Of a stretch of 64,000 nt of DNA, positions 7,938-16,627 are shown in pieces. Below the pieces are notes generated by a model. That model saw only the letters and a list, made by a program, of their open reading frames with translations, did no database searches and was not told the origin of the DNA. Within the stretch, counting starts at the first letter, position 1; each line of letters starts with the position of its first letter. The DNA comes from Pseudoalteromonas luteoviolacea (GTDB taxonomy: Bacteria > Pseudomonadota > Gammaproteobacteria > Enterobacterales > Alteromonadaceae). Made by a program: the position numbers and the translations under genes. The DNA is taken from assembly GCF_018100925.1 (NCBI RefSeq), contig NZ_JAGJEH010000006.1, positions 248,001 to 312,000 of the forward strand, given 5' to 3'.

Positions 7938-9161
7938 ATGACGAATGCAACTAAATCCTCAAAAATCGCTTTAGTAGTATGTAATATACTCTTCGCATCC
8001 CCTAGTTTTGCAAATCTTGACTTGCAAAATAATAGCCACGAACAGATAACAAATCTAAAGTGTGATCATTACATAAGTCGTAATCAGCACTTAATAGACG
8101 GCCAAAGCATGGGAGTTAATGCCGGCCAAACTTTATGTCTCGAAGGCGGCACAAGAGGACCACTAAGAGTACGCAATGTGCAAGGAAGTGCATCAGCGCC
8201 AATCATCATTCGCAACCAAGATAGCGTAGTGACATTTTCTCCTTATGAATACAGTATTGCGGTAGAAAATAGTCAGTGGCTGCGGATCACCTCAAAACCT
8301 GTAGAAGATGTGTCCGAGTATGGACTTCAATTGGGTGGCACACTGGGTGTTGGCACTTTGAGTGAACAAATAGAAATTGATCATATTGAAATTTATCGCG
8401 CCAGATTTGCTGGTATGTTGATAAAAACAGATCCCACATGCGACGCAGCCACCTGGGCTGAAAACTTTACTATGACAGGGATCCGCATTCACAATAACTA
8501 CATCCACGATACTGAAAGTGGAGAAGGTATGTATATCGGATATACAGGAAGATCACGTACCTTATTGTGTGATAACACATTGACGACTGTCTATCCGCAC
8601 AAACTACAAGATGTACATATTTTTGACAATAAGTTAGAAAACATCGGAGCGGATGGTATTCAAGTTAACTCCATCCAAGGCAACACATTTGTCAACAACA
8701 ACACCATTTACCGCACAGGTGTCAGCCCTTTCGATCTCCATTGGCAAAATACCGGGATTCAAATTGGTGGTAATGACGTTGAAGTCAGAGACAACCTCAT
8801 CTATCGCAGCGGTGGCAATGGCATGATGATCGAGGGAGATGCGGTTAGAGTGCTCAATAACCACATTATCTATGCAGGAGAAAATGGCATTTTTGCACGA
8901 AACATGGCACAGCAGGACGCTAGTATTCAAAATGGCTTACCGCACGACTACAAAGGAAACTTGATTATTCACCCTGGGAGTTATGCATTGAAGTTGTATG
9001 CCATCAATACCGTATCTGCACACCGAATTATTGAGAATAGCATAGAAAACGACGGCTCAGTAGATGCAGCTGGCCGCCCAAAAACCTTTTCATACTTAAA
9101 CGATTCGGTATTGCGACACGAGCTGAATAACCATCATTACGTGACGCAATCTGCGTACTAA
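7938..9161 (+). CDS. Secreted right-handed parallel beta-helix protein
   Basis: This 407-residue protein has a signal peptide (MTNATKSSKIALVVCNILFA, cleavage near SFA). The mature part has repeated short strands of the parallel beta-helix (PbH1) type, for example VHIFDNKLENIGADGIQV, FVNNNTIYRTG, EVRDNLIYRSGGNGMMI and RVLNNHIIYAGENGIFA. The fold is shared by pectate lyases, alginate epimerases and other polysaccharide-active proteins; I cannot point to a catalytic triad, so the activity is open. The start is the ATG at 7938 behind TGGAG; upstream TTG and ATG codons would disturb the signal peptide. Its neighbour is a divergent LamG-containing regulator. The coding sequence is followed by a strong terminator. 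Confidence 0.75.
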   Translation: MTNATKSSKIALVVCNILFASPSFANLDLQNNSHEQITNLKCDHYISRNQHLIDGQSMGVNAGQTLCLEGGTRGPLRVRNVQGSASAPIIIRNQDSVVTFSPYEYSIAVENSQWLRITSKPVEDVSEYGLQLGGTLGVGTLSEQIEIDHIEIYRARFAGMLIKTDPTCDAATWAENFTMTGIRIHNNYIHDTESGEGMYIGYTGRSRTLLCDNTLTTVYPHKLQDVHIFDNKLENIGADGIQVNSIQGNTFVNNNTIYRTGVSPFDLHWQNTGIQIGGNDVEVRDNLIYRSGGNGMMIEGDAVRVLNNHIIYAGENGIFARNMAQQDASIQNGLPHDYKGNLIIHPGSYALKLYAINTVSAHRIIENSIENDGSVDAAGRPKTFSYLNDSVLRHELNNHHYVTQSAY

Positions 9162-9208
9162 CAGATTACCTCTAACAAGATAGGCGAGTTTAATTAGCCA
9201 ACTTTTTT

Positions 9209-9273
9209 GCTGGGCGTGCCTAAATGTCAATCCTTGCCAACATACCTTGACCGGCACGCTCAGCATTTTTTTT
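9209..9273 (+). terminator. Long-loop terminator of the beta-helix gene
   Basis: GCTGGGCGTGCC (9209-9220) pairs with GGCACGCTCAGC (9253-9264), with one G-T pair, and is followed by A then eight T. The loop is 32 bases. The T tract on the plus strand indicates termination of the upstream beta-helix gene. Confidence 0.75.
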
Positions 9274-9324
9274 AAGCGTCGAGTGACCCCGATACACCAG
9301 CCATGTGGTGTTAACACATCTACT

Positions 9325-12300
9325 TCAAACTTGCTCTGACACGCGTAGTTCAGGTTTGATTTGACTTAACAATTCATTTGCTGCATCAAAATCATAGTCA
9401 TCAATCAATGTCACCAATTGCGTAAAGACATCAAAAAACCGCGTCCCTTGATACATTGGCAGTAGCTCACTAACCAGATCAATTGCGTCTGTGTCATAAT
9501 CTTCCAGCAAGGTTGTAAGCTGGCTCAATTTTTCGGCAATTTGCTGCTCTGTCAGCAGGACAGAGTTACTAGGGGTGATCTGTTCTTCTTTGTCCGTGCT
9601 ATTGAGAACTTGCTGTATCGCAAATATTAACGGCTCAAGCTGTTCATGCACTTGATTCAGCGCCACCGCGTGTGCTTTTTGATCTGCACAAATTTGTTCT
9701 AACTCTCCCGCAACAGACTGTACCTGCGTTGCCCCAATATTACCTGCGGTCCCCTTTAGCGTATGTGCGCAACGCATAGGCCCATCAGGATCTGTGTGGG
9801 CCTGCTCTAATGCTTCCTCAAAGTGTGCGTGAAAATGCTGTTGTCTATCTACAAACCGTTGCAGTAAACGCATATAAAGTGCCACATCCCCTTGAGATAT
9901 AGACTTGGCAATGCCTGCGTCAACGCCAGGGATTTTCGGGTATTGAACCTCATCGCTCGCTGGTACTACTTGCTCAGCAAAGTGCTGGCTGTGCTCTGAT
10001 ACCTTAATCCATTTTTGCAATGTCGCGAACATTTTATCCACGTTGAGCGGCTTACTGATTATATCATTCATGCCGCAAGCCAATGCTGCCTCTTGATTAT
10101 CCATCATCACACTGGCTGTCATTGCAATAATAGGCAAGGATTCAAATTGACTTTGCGCCCTGATCTCACGTGTAGCTGTATACCCATCCATTACGGGCAT
10201 TTGACAATCCATAAGGACACCATCATATTGCGCTTGCGCCAACATATCCAAGGCCTGCTGCCCATGTTCTGCGACATCGACTACAATGCCCTTTCCGGTC
10301 AAAAGGGCAATTGCTAACTCTTGATTTAAGTCATTGTCCTCAACCAATAACAAACGCGCTCCCGCCAGTGAATGAACACTCTCTTGCTGAATAACAGCGC
10401 CTGAGCCACCCTCATGACTTAACCCAAAAACTCGCTGTAAAGCGCTGTAGATATCAATCGCCAAATAAGGTTTAGCGACAAAACTCAGTTTTTGCTGGTT
10501 TTGAAGATAAGGTTCTACTATTTGCGCATCGTACAGTGGCATTAAAATTATCGGGATTTGAGACCCAGCACGATTGAGCTGTTGTACCAATCCACATTGC
10601 GACTCTATTCTCATATCAATAAAAATAATGTCATTATCTGCAACTAAAGTCGCCACATCCTTGACCTCAACTGAAGTTAGACTGTGCGCTTGAATATCAA
10701 AGCTAGATAAATAAGAAACGAGATTACGACTGGCACTGTAGTTATCATCTATGATCACAGCTTGAGTTGCAGGTATATCGTCCCGCGCTTCATGTTCATA
10801 CAGAGCATCATCCAAAACTAACGTAAAGCTAAAAGTACTGCCGACACCCAATGCACTTTGACAATGGATTTCTCCGTGCATAAGTTCCACCAGCTTTTTG
10901 CAAATCGCGAGCCCTAGTCCCGTGCCGCCATATTTTCGTGTTGTTGATGTGTCTGCTTGGGAGAATGAGCTAAACAACTTGGCCTGCTGCTCTTCAGACA
11001 TACCTATTCCTGAGTCTACCACAGCAAACTGTAATGTGATCTCTCCGCCAAGCTGCTGCTCAACGCGCACGTCAATTAACACCTCACCACCTTGCTCTGT
11101 AAACTTCACCGCATTGCTACCTAAATTAAGCAGAATTTGCGACAATCTCAGCGGGTCGCCAATTAACTTGCTCGGTACAACAGGATCTATATGCGCGCAC
11201 AATTCCAAGCCTTTTTCTTTGGCTTTGACTGCTATTAAATCTAAACAACTACGTAGCGTTTCCTCCACACAAAATTCAACTTGCTCAATATCTAGCTTGC
11301 CAGCCTCTATTTTAGAGAAATCTAAAATATCATTGATAATGCCAAGCAAAGATTCAGCACTACGATGGATCTTTTGAACATAATTACGTTGCTTAAAGTT
11401 AAGCTCCGTCTCTAATGCCAAGTAGCTCATACCTATAATGGCATTCATCGGAGTACGGATCTCATGAGACATATTTGACAAAAAGTCTGACTTGGCTTGC
11501 GTTGCACTTTCTGCACGTTCTTTGGCCTGTTTCAGCGCAGCTTCTAAGTCTTTGGAATCTGAAATATCCATGTGAATTCCAAACATTTCCTTGCGTCGGC
11601 TATCTTGGTTCACAAAGACACTTTGGCCCATACTTAATATCCACTTCCACTCTCCTGTGGCTGTTTTCATCCGCAACTCACAGCGGTAAGTTTTTGTTTG
11701 TTTTGATAAGTGAGCTTGAAGTGCATTTTCGACAAGGGGAAGATCATCTGGGTGAATAAGCTCTCGCCAGCGCTTTATGGTATTTCCATAGTTCAGTTCC
11801 AACTCACATTCTTGATAACCCAACATTGTTGACCAAATCGCGTTTGTGACCAATAAATCGCTCTGGCAATCCCATTCCCAGGTGCCTGCATTTGCCCCTT
11901 GCATCGCCAAGTCCAAACGCTGTTCAGCCTCTTTTAATTCGCTATAAGACAAAGAATTCGCCAACGCAACGGCAATGTGGTTGGCCACGGACCGTAACAC
12001 ATTTAAATGTACTTCTTTATAAGCGCGAGGCTTGTTGGACTGCACGGTAAATACCCCGATAACTTTACCGTCTACCACCAAGGGCGCGCAAAATACCGAC
12101 TTAGTTTGTTCACCATAGAGATTATTACATGCTTTTAAATCGACGCTTTGCCACTCTTCTTCGCAGGCAGCATAAAACTCTTGACCATTTGACACACAGT
12201 ATACGTCGGCACTACTAATCACTTTAGTATGGCTTTCCAATGCCTCATATAGCTCTCCTTGCTGGTTCGCATAGATATAATCGACATAGTGCTTTTCCGG

Positions 12301-14856
12301 ATAAAAGACCCCGACCGCAAAAAACTCGCAGTGCAATATATCACTCAAGTGTGTGTATATGGTCTCGCTTATCACATGCATATCATAGGTTGCGGCGACC
12401 TCCTTACCAACTTCCCCCAACACCACAATATCTCGCGTTCTGCGGGCAATTTTGCGTTCAAGTTCAATGCTGTTTTCTCGCAACTGTCTTACTCTGAGCC
12501 AAAATGCACCTAACAGAATTAACACCCCAAGCAATGGCATTAAAATACGGAACCAAAGAGTTTGATACCATGCGGGTACACTAATAATTTTCAGCTCAAT
12601 CCCAACTTGATTCCACACACCGTGATTGTTACTGCCTTGAACGCGAAAGCGATAGGTGCCTGGCGGCAGCTCTCGATAATTAACGATATGCTCAGGTGTA
12701 ATCGCACTCCACTTATCGTGATACCCATCCAACCAAGTACGATAACGATTGTCGTCAGTGGCTTGATAATCTAGTGCTGCGAAATGAATGGACAAGTTTT
12801 TGTCGCGATAACTCAGACGGATTTCACCGTTGTCTATTGCCGTAGGGCGACCATCAATAAAAGCTTGAGTGAACGCAACTGGCGGCGCACTAGTATTTAC
12901 TTTGACATCTTTGGGGTTGAAACCTGTGATCCCATCAATACTGCCAAACAATATTTGCTCATCCATCACAATAAATGAACGGGCTAAAAAATGATGGTTG
13001 ATCAGCCCATCATTTGTCGTAAATTGATGAAAAATACCGTAGGTCGGATCAAATTTAAACACGCCACTGGCGCTGGCAAACCACAAAAAGCCTTCTTTAT
13101 CTTGCGCAATGGACTTCACCGCAAAGTTCACTTGTGATGCGGTATTGTCATACTGTTTAAAACGCCTGCTGGACATATCAAAACGCGTTATCCCTAGGTT
13201 GGTAGCCAACCAAATGTATTCGCCTTGCTGCATTGCATGGGTCACATAGTTGCCATTGGGCCCCACTTGCTCGCCATGCGCTGTATATTGCACAAACTCT
13301 GAGGTCTGTTGATTAATTCGAAATACGCCCTCCCCATCAGTGCCAGCCCACACCAAGCCTTCGCTGTCATGGAAAGTAAACTCCAAGTCTTGCCCCGCTA
13401 AAAAATGTGTTACCGCATTGTTTGTCGTATTTAATCGCGTCAACCCGCTGCGCCCTGCCAGCACAAGCCACATTTGCCCTTGCTTATCAAAGCTGACGTG
13501 TTCTACAGAGCGACGAGAATCATCCAACCAAGATAGAGGCACTAAGCTTAGCGATTTTTCATTTTCATCAACTTGATATAATCCAAAGCTGGTTGCCGCA
13601 AATAGCTGACCCTGTGCATTTCGGGCCATGCTGTGAATACGCAATCGATAATTTCCCTGTAAAGTCTCAGCATCAGCAAAAGGGGTAAACTGCGATTTAC
13701 CATCAAAGTGCACTAATCCACGACCCGTCCCCAGCCAAACTCCACCCATTTGGGCACGCTCAATAGCCAGTACTTGATTAAACAGCCCAGAGAGCAATTG
13801 CTCGTTTAAAAAGTTCTGCCAAGACACGAAAGCAGGAGGATTTGGAAACACCTTTTGCACACCAGAGTAACGTGTCGCCGCCCACAGTAACCCGCTGTCA
13901 TCTATCAAGATTTGCCTCACGTCGCGGTTTTGAAGTAGCGTCAACTCACCATTATCTATCACAGGTACAAACTGATTTATGCGAGGTGAAAAGCGATACA
14001 CACCAGCAAATGTGGCCAATAGAATATCGTCATTAAAATGATGTAGCCGAGTGACACTCGGTAAGGTACCTGTGGGTAAGTTAAAAGTGCGGTATTCAGA
14101 AGTGTCAGGGTTAAACAAACCAAAGCTTGTCCGCGTTGCGACCCAGATCCGGCCCATATCATCCACTGACACTTGACGTACTTCAGCGTGATCTAAAGAG
14201 TGAGGTGCTACACCAAATGCACGAAATTGCCCGGTATCTCTATCAAGTCGATACAACCCATTCGACGTCCCAACCCAAATACCCCCCTGCTCCCCCTCGC
14301 TGATACTCCACACTCGGTTGTTGCCTAGACTATGTGGGTTATTATTCTGCTGTACAAACCGTTCAAAACCTTGCAGATCTCCCTTCAATCGATTTAACCC
14401 TCCCCCATTGGTGCCAACCCACAGTGTACCGTCACGACTTTCAAATAGCGTTTGTACTTTATTGGCACCGAGGGAGTTGGGATCACTGGCATCATGTTTA
14501 AAGTGCACAAAATGCTGTTTTTCACGAATAAACAGGTTGAGACCGCCACCCCATGTACCAGCCCATAATCGACCTTGATTATCAAAAAGTAATGCCCCAA
14601 CACTGTTTGCAGACAACGAATAAGGATCGTTTGGGTCATGATTAAAACTGACGAATTGATATCCATCATAGCGTTTAACGCCGTCGGCACTACCAAACCA
14701 CATGAACCCTTGAGGATCCTTTGACACCGCGTAAATTTGTGGGTTTGCTAAACCATTGTATGCTGAAATGGCTTCCACCTTCACTTGTGAGGCGTCGGCA
14801 CTTGCGACATACATACACAAACTTATTAAAAACAAAAACAGCCGCCAAAGGCGCAT
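9325..14856 (-). CDS. Propeller-type hybrid sensor histidine kinase (REC-REC-Hpt)
   Basis: About 1843 residues. In order: a signal peptide (MRLWRLFLFLISLCMYVASA); a long periplasmic double propeller of two-component-propeller repeats (residues about 30-680, many WxGT/WFGSADG motifs); a Y_Y_Y domain (about 690-762); a membrane span (about 767-788); a GAF domain (about 812-965); a PAS domain (about 975-1102); HisKA with phosphoacceptor His1131 (NMSHEIRTP); HATPase (NLGSNAVKFT, DSGIGMS, GTGLGLAI); a first receiver with Asp1414; a second receiver with Asp1550 (LMDCQMPVMDG); and Hpt with His1698 (CAHTLKGT). AAGGAG, six bases before 14856, fixes the start; a longer frame begins at 14955. It is divergent from a degenerate response regulator. 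The ligand is probably a polymer fragment, by analogy with hybrid sensors of similar design. Confidence 0.92.
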   Translation of the reverse strand: MRLWRLFLFLISLCMYVASADASQVKVEAISAYNGLANPQIYAVSKDPQGFMWFGSADGVKRYDGYQFVSFNHDPNDPYSLSANSVGALLFDNQGRLWAGTWGGGLNLFIREKQHFVHFKHDASDPNSLGANKVQTLFESRDGTLWVGTNGGGLNRLKGDLQGFERFVQQNNNPHSLGNNRVWSISEGEQGGIWVGTSNGLYRLDRDTGQFRAFGVAPHSLDHAEVRQVSVDDMGRIWVATRTSFGLFNPDTSEYRTFNLPTGTLPSVTRLHHFNDDILLATFAGVYRFSPRINQFVPVIDNGELTLLQNRDVRQILIDDSGLLWAATRYSGVQKVFPNPPAFVSWQNFLNEQLLSGLFNQVLAIERAQMGGVWLGTGRGLVHFDGKSQFTPFADAETLQGNYRLRIHSMARNAQGQLFAATSFGLYQVDENEKSLSLVPLSWLDDSRRSVEHVSFDKQGQMWLVLAGRSGLTRLNTTNNAVTHFLAGQDLEFTFHDSEGLVWAGTDGEGVFRINQQTSEFVQYTAHGEQVGPNGNYVTHAMQQGEYIWLATNLGITRFDMSSRRFKQYDNTASQVNFAVKSIAQDKEGFLWFASASGVFKFDPTYGIFHQFTTNDGLINHHFLARSFIVMDEQILFGSIDGITGFNPKDVKVNTSAPPVAFTQAFIDGRPTAIDNGEIRLSYRDKNLSIHFAALDYQATDDNRYRTWLDGYHDKWSAITPEHIVNYRELPPGTYRFRVQGSNNHGVWNQVGIELKIISVPAWYQTLWFRILMPLLGVLILLGAFWLRVRQLRENSIELERKIARRTRDIVVLGEVGKEVAATYDMHVISETIYTHLSDILHCEFFAVGVFYPEKHYVDYIYANQQGELYEALESHTKVISSADVYCVSNGQEFYAACEEEWQSVDLKACNNLYGEQTKSVFCAPLVVDGKVIGVFTVQSNKPRAYKEVHLNVLRSVANHIAVALANSLSYSELKEAEQRLDLAMQGANAGTWEWDCQSDLLVTNAIWSTMLGYQECELELNYGNTIKRWRELIHPDDLPLVENALQAHLSKQTKTYRCELRMKTATGEWKWILSMGQSVFVNQDSRRKEMFGIHMDISDSKDLEAALKQAKERAESATQAKSDFLSNMSHEIRTPMNAIIGMSYLALETELNFKQRNYVQKIHRSAESLLGIINDILDFSKIEAGKLDIEQVEFCVEETLRSCLDLIAVKAKEKGLELCAHIDPVVPSKLIGDPLRLSQILLNLGSNAVKFTEQGGEVLIDVRVEQQLGGEITLQFAVVDSGIGMSEEQQAKLFSSFSQADTSTTRKYGGTGLGLAICKKLVELMHGEIHCQSALGVGSTFSFTLVLDDALYEHEARDDIPATQAVIIDDNYSASRNLVSYLSSFDIQAHSLTSVEVKDVATLVADNDIIFIDMRIESQCGLVQQLNRAGSQIPIILMPLYDAQIVEPYLQNQQKLSFVAKPYLAIDIYSALQRVFGLSHEGGSGAVIQQESVHSLAGARLLLVEDNDLNQELAIALLTGKGIVVDVAEHGQQALDMLAQAQYDGVLMDCQMPVMDGYTATREIRAQSQFESLPIIAMTASVMMDNQEAALACGMNDIISKPLNVDKMFATLQKWIKVSEHSQHFAEQVVPASDEVQYPKIPGVDAGIAKSISQGDVALYMRLLQRFVDRQQHFHAHFEEALEQAHTDPDGPMRCAHTLKGTAGNIGATQVQSVAGELEQICADQKAHAVALNQVHEQLEPLIFAIQQVLNSTDKEEQITPSNSVLLTEQQIAEKLSQLTTLLEDYDTDAIDLVSELLPMYQGTRFFDVFTQLVTLIDDYDFDAANELLSQIKPELRVSEQV

Positions 14857-15097
14857 ATCTGACTCCTTGAGATATCTGGATTGCAAACATTTACACTCAA
14901 TAGCACCACAGCAGGAAATATGCGCTGCCAGTTCAAACATTATGAGTGTATGCATAATTATTAGACACTTTTCGATAACATGTGCAAAATAAGAAGAGTT
15001 AATTTTTGTCTATCAATCACTCAGTTATGCAGTCGCGTGCCAAGGACAGCCAATTAGCCTTTAACTTCCATTAAGCAAACTTGACGCGGAGAGCGCT
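14857..15097. promoter_or_regulatory. Divergent gap between hybrid kinase and double-REC gene
   Basis: This is a 241-base AT-rich gap holding the promoters of both genes. Only the two ribosome binding sites (AAGGAG for the kinase, GCGGAGAG for the plus-strand gene) are clear. I see no repeat or palindrome strong enough to name. Confidence 0.35.
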
Positions 15098-16624
15098 ATG
15101 ACCTGGAGTGACAACCCCCAGCCAATCACCATTCTTCTTGTGGAACCGCATGAATCCATTCGTTCCATGATTGCCAGTACAGCCAAAAAACTCGCCGCAA
15201 ATGTCACTGTCGTACAGAGTTCGAATGGCGTAGATGCTCGAGAAAAACTTACTTATAACGATGTGCAACTCATCATTTCAGAATGGCAATTACCCAAATT
15301 AGATGGGATTTCTCTCCTACAGTATGTCCGCAGTACACCCCGTACAGCTCAGATCCCTTTTGTTATGACGTCGGCCACGATAGATCAAGGTAATGTGATG
15401 CAAGCCATTCAAAGTGGTGTATCTGAATACATTGTCAAACCATTCTCTAGCCAAATTTTGTTATCTCGATTACAGCGCGCACTGAGTAAGCCAGTAAGGC
15501 CAATGAAAGCCAATGCAACAGAACAGGCGGCACAAAGTGAGCACGTTACTCAGGTTCTAGTGGTCGATGATGTTGCAGATAACATCAAGGTTATAAGCGA
15601 TATTTTGCGCAAAGATTACAAAGTAAAGGCAGCCTTAAATGGAAAAAAAGCGTTGCAAATATGCGCGATGGACCCCCAGCCCGACTTGGTACTGTTAGAT
15701 ATTATGATGCCAGACATGGATGGCATTGAAGTATGTAAACGACTTAAAGCAGACCCTAATACTCAGCATATTACCGTGATATTTTTATCAGCCCTAGAGC
15801 AAACAGAGCATATCGTTAAAGGGTTAGAGCTAGGAGCTGTAGACTATATAACCAAGCCGGCAAACCCCTCAATTGTGCGCTCGAGAGTCAAAGCGCACTG
15901 CCGTGCAATTGATTCAAATCGGTTAATGCGCTCCCAAATTGACACCATGATGGAAAATGCCAAACTCAGAGATCAGTTTGATACTGTAAACCAACAGGAA
16001 GTGATCAATCCAATCAAAGAAATTCAAACTGCTAGCCACCAATTGTCTGATAACTTAAATAACCCGTCAAAAGCACAGCAATATTTAGATTTTATCCAAC
16101 AAAACTGCCAACAATTACAACTTCATTTGGACAATATGCAAACATTGCAAAAAATTGAACGTGATGAGTATGTGTTTGAGCCCTCCCCCCATGCGCTGCA
16201 TGAGCTGCTCGAGAAGGTTCTAATGGGGCTGAGTCACATTATCTCAGAGCATCAGATCAATATTGCCAACACAGTGCCAAACAATTTGCATGTAAAGGGA
16301 GAGCAACAGCTTTTATTTGCCTTGTTTACCCATTTAATTCAAAACGCCTTAGAAGCAACATCTCGAGACAAAAAAGTCTCCATCAGTATACAAAGTGAAA
16401 ATAACGCCCAATTCCACACTATCACAATCCAAAACCCAGACCCCATAGCTAAACAGATACGCAACCAGTTTTTTGATAAGTTTGTTTCATACGGTAAAGG
16501 TACGCGCTCAGGTCTGGGCACCTATACAGCCAAAGTACTTGCAGAACAGCAAAAGGGTTACATTGAGTATCGTAGTGATGAACAAATAGGCACTTCTGTC
16601 TTTGTTAACTTACCTACCGCCTAG
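15098..16624 (+). CDS. Double-receiver protein with HATPase domain, partly degenerate
   Basis: This 508-residue cytoplasmic protein contains a first receiver (residues about 10-130), a second receiver (about 152-270) and a histidine kinase-type ATPase domain (about 395-506; N-box QNALEA at 415-420, later GTRSGLGTY). In the first receiver the phospho-Asp position is Glu62 (SEWQLPKLDG) and the acidic pair is reduced, so it probably cannot be phosphorylated normally. The second keeps VVDD and Asp201 (LLDIMMPDMDG). The dimerisation region around QQEVINPIKEIQ lacks the usual H-box His. It is divergent from the hybrid kinase and is likely its partner. No DNA-binding domain is visible. Confidence 0.85.
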   Translation: MTWSDNPQPITILLVEPHESIRSMIASTAKKLAANVTVVQSSNGVDAREKLTYNDVQLIISEWQLPKLDGISLLQYVRSTPRTAQIPFVMTSATIDQGNVMQAIQSGVSEYIVKPFSSQILLSRLQRALSKPVRPMKANATEQAAQSEHVTQVLVVDDVADNIKVISDILRKDYKVKAALNGKKALQICAMDPQPDLVLLDIMMPDMDGIEVCKRLKADPNTQHITVIFLSALEQTEHIVKGLELGAVDYITKPANPSIVRSRVKAHCRAIDSNRLMRSQIDTMMENAKLRDQFDTVNQQEVINPIKEIQTASHQLSDNLNNPSKAQQYLDFIQQNCQQLQLHLDNMQTLQKIERDEYVFEPSPHALHELLEKVLMGLSHIISEHQINIANTVPNNLHVKGEQQLLFALFTHLIQNALEATSRDKKVSISIQSENNAQFHTITIQNPDPIAKQIRNQFFDKFVSYGKGTRSGLGTYTAKVLAEQQKGYIEYRSDEQIGTSVFVNLPTA

Positions 16625-16627
16625 GTG

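Noticed and set aside
9096..9317. 73-codon minus-strand frame downstream of the beta-helix gene
   Set aside because: It overlaps the end of the beta-helix gene and runs through its terminator hairpin. No ribosome binding site or family match.
12240..12513. Two plus-strand frames inside the hybrid kinase gene
   Set aside because: They are shadows of the GAF-coding region, with no ribosome binding site and no conserved pattern.
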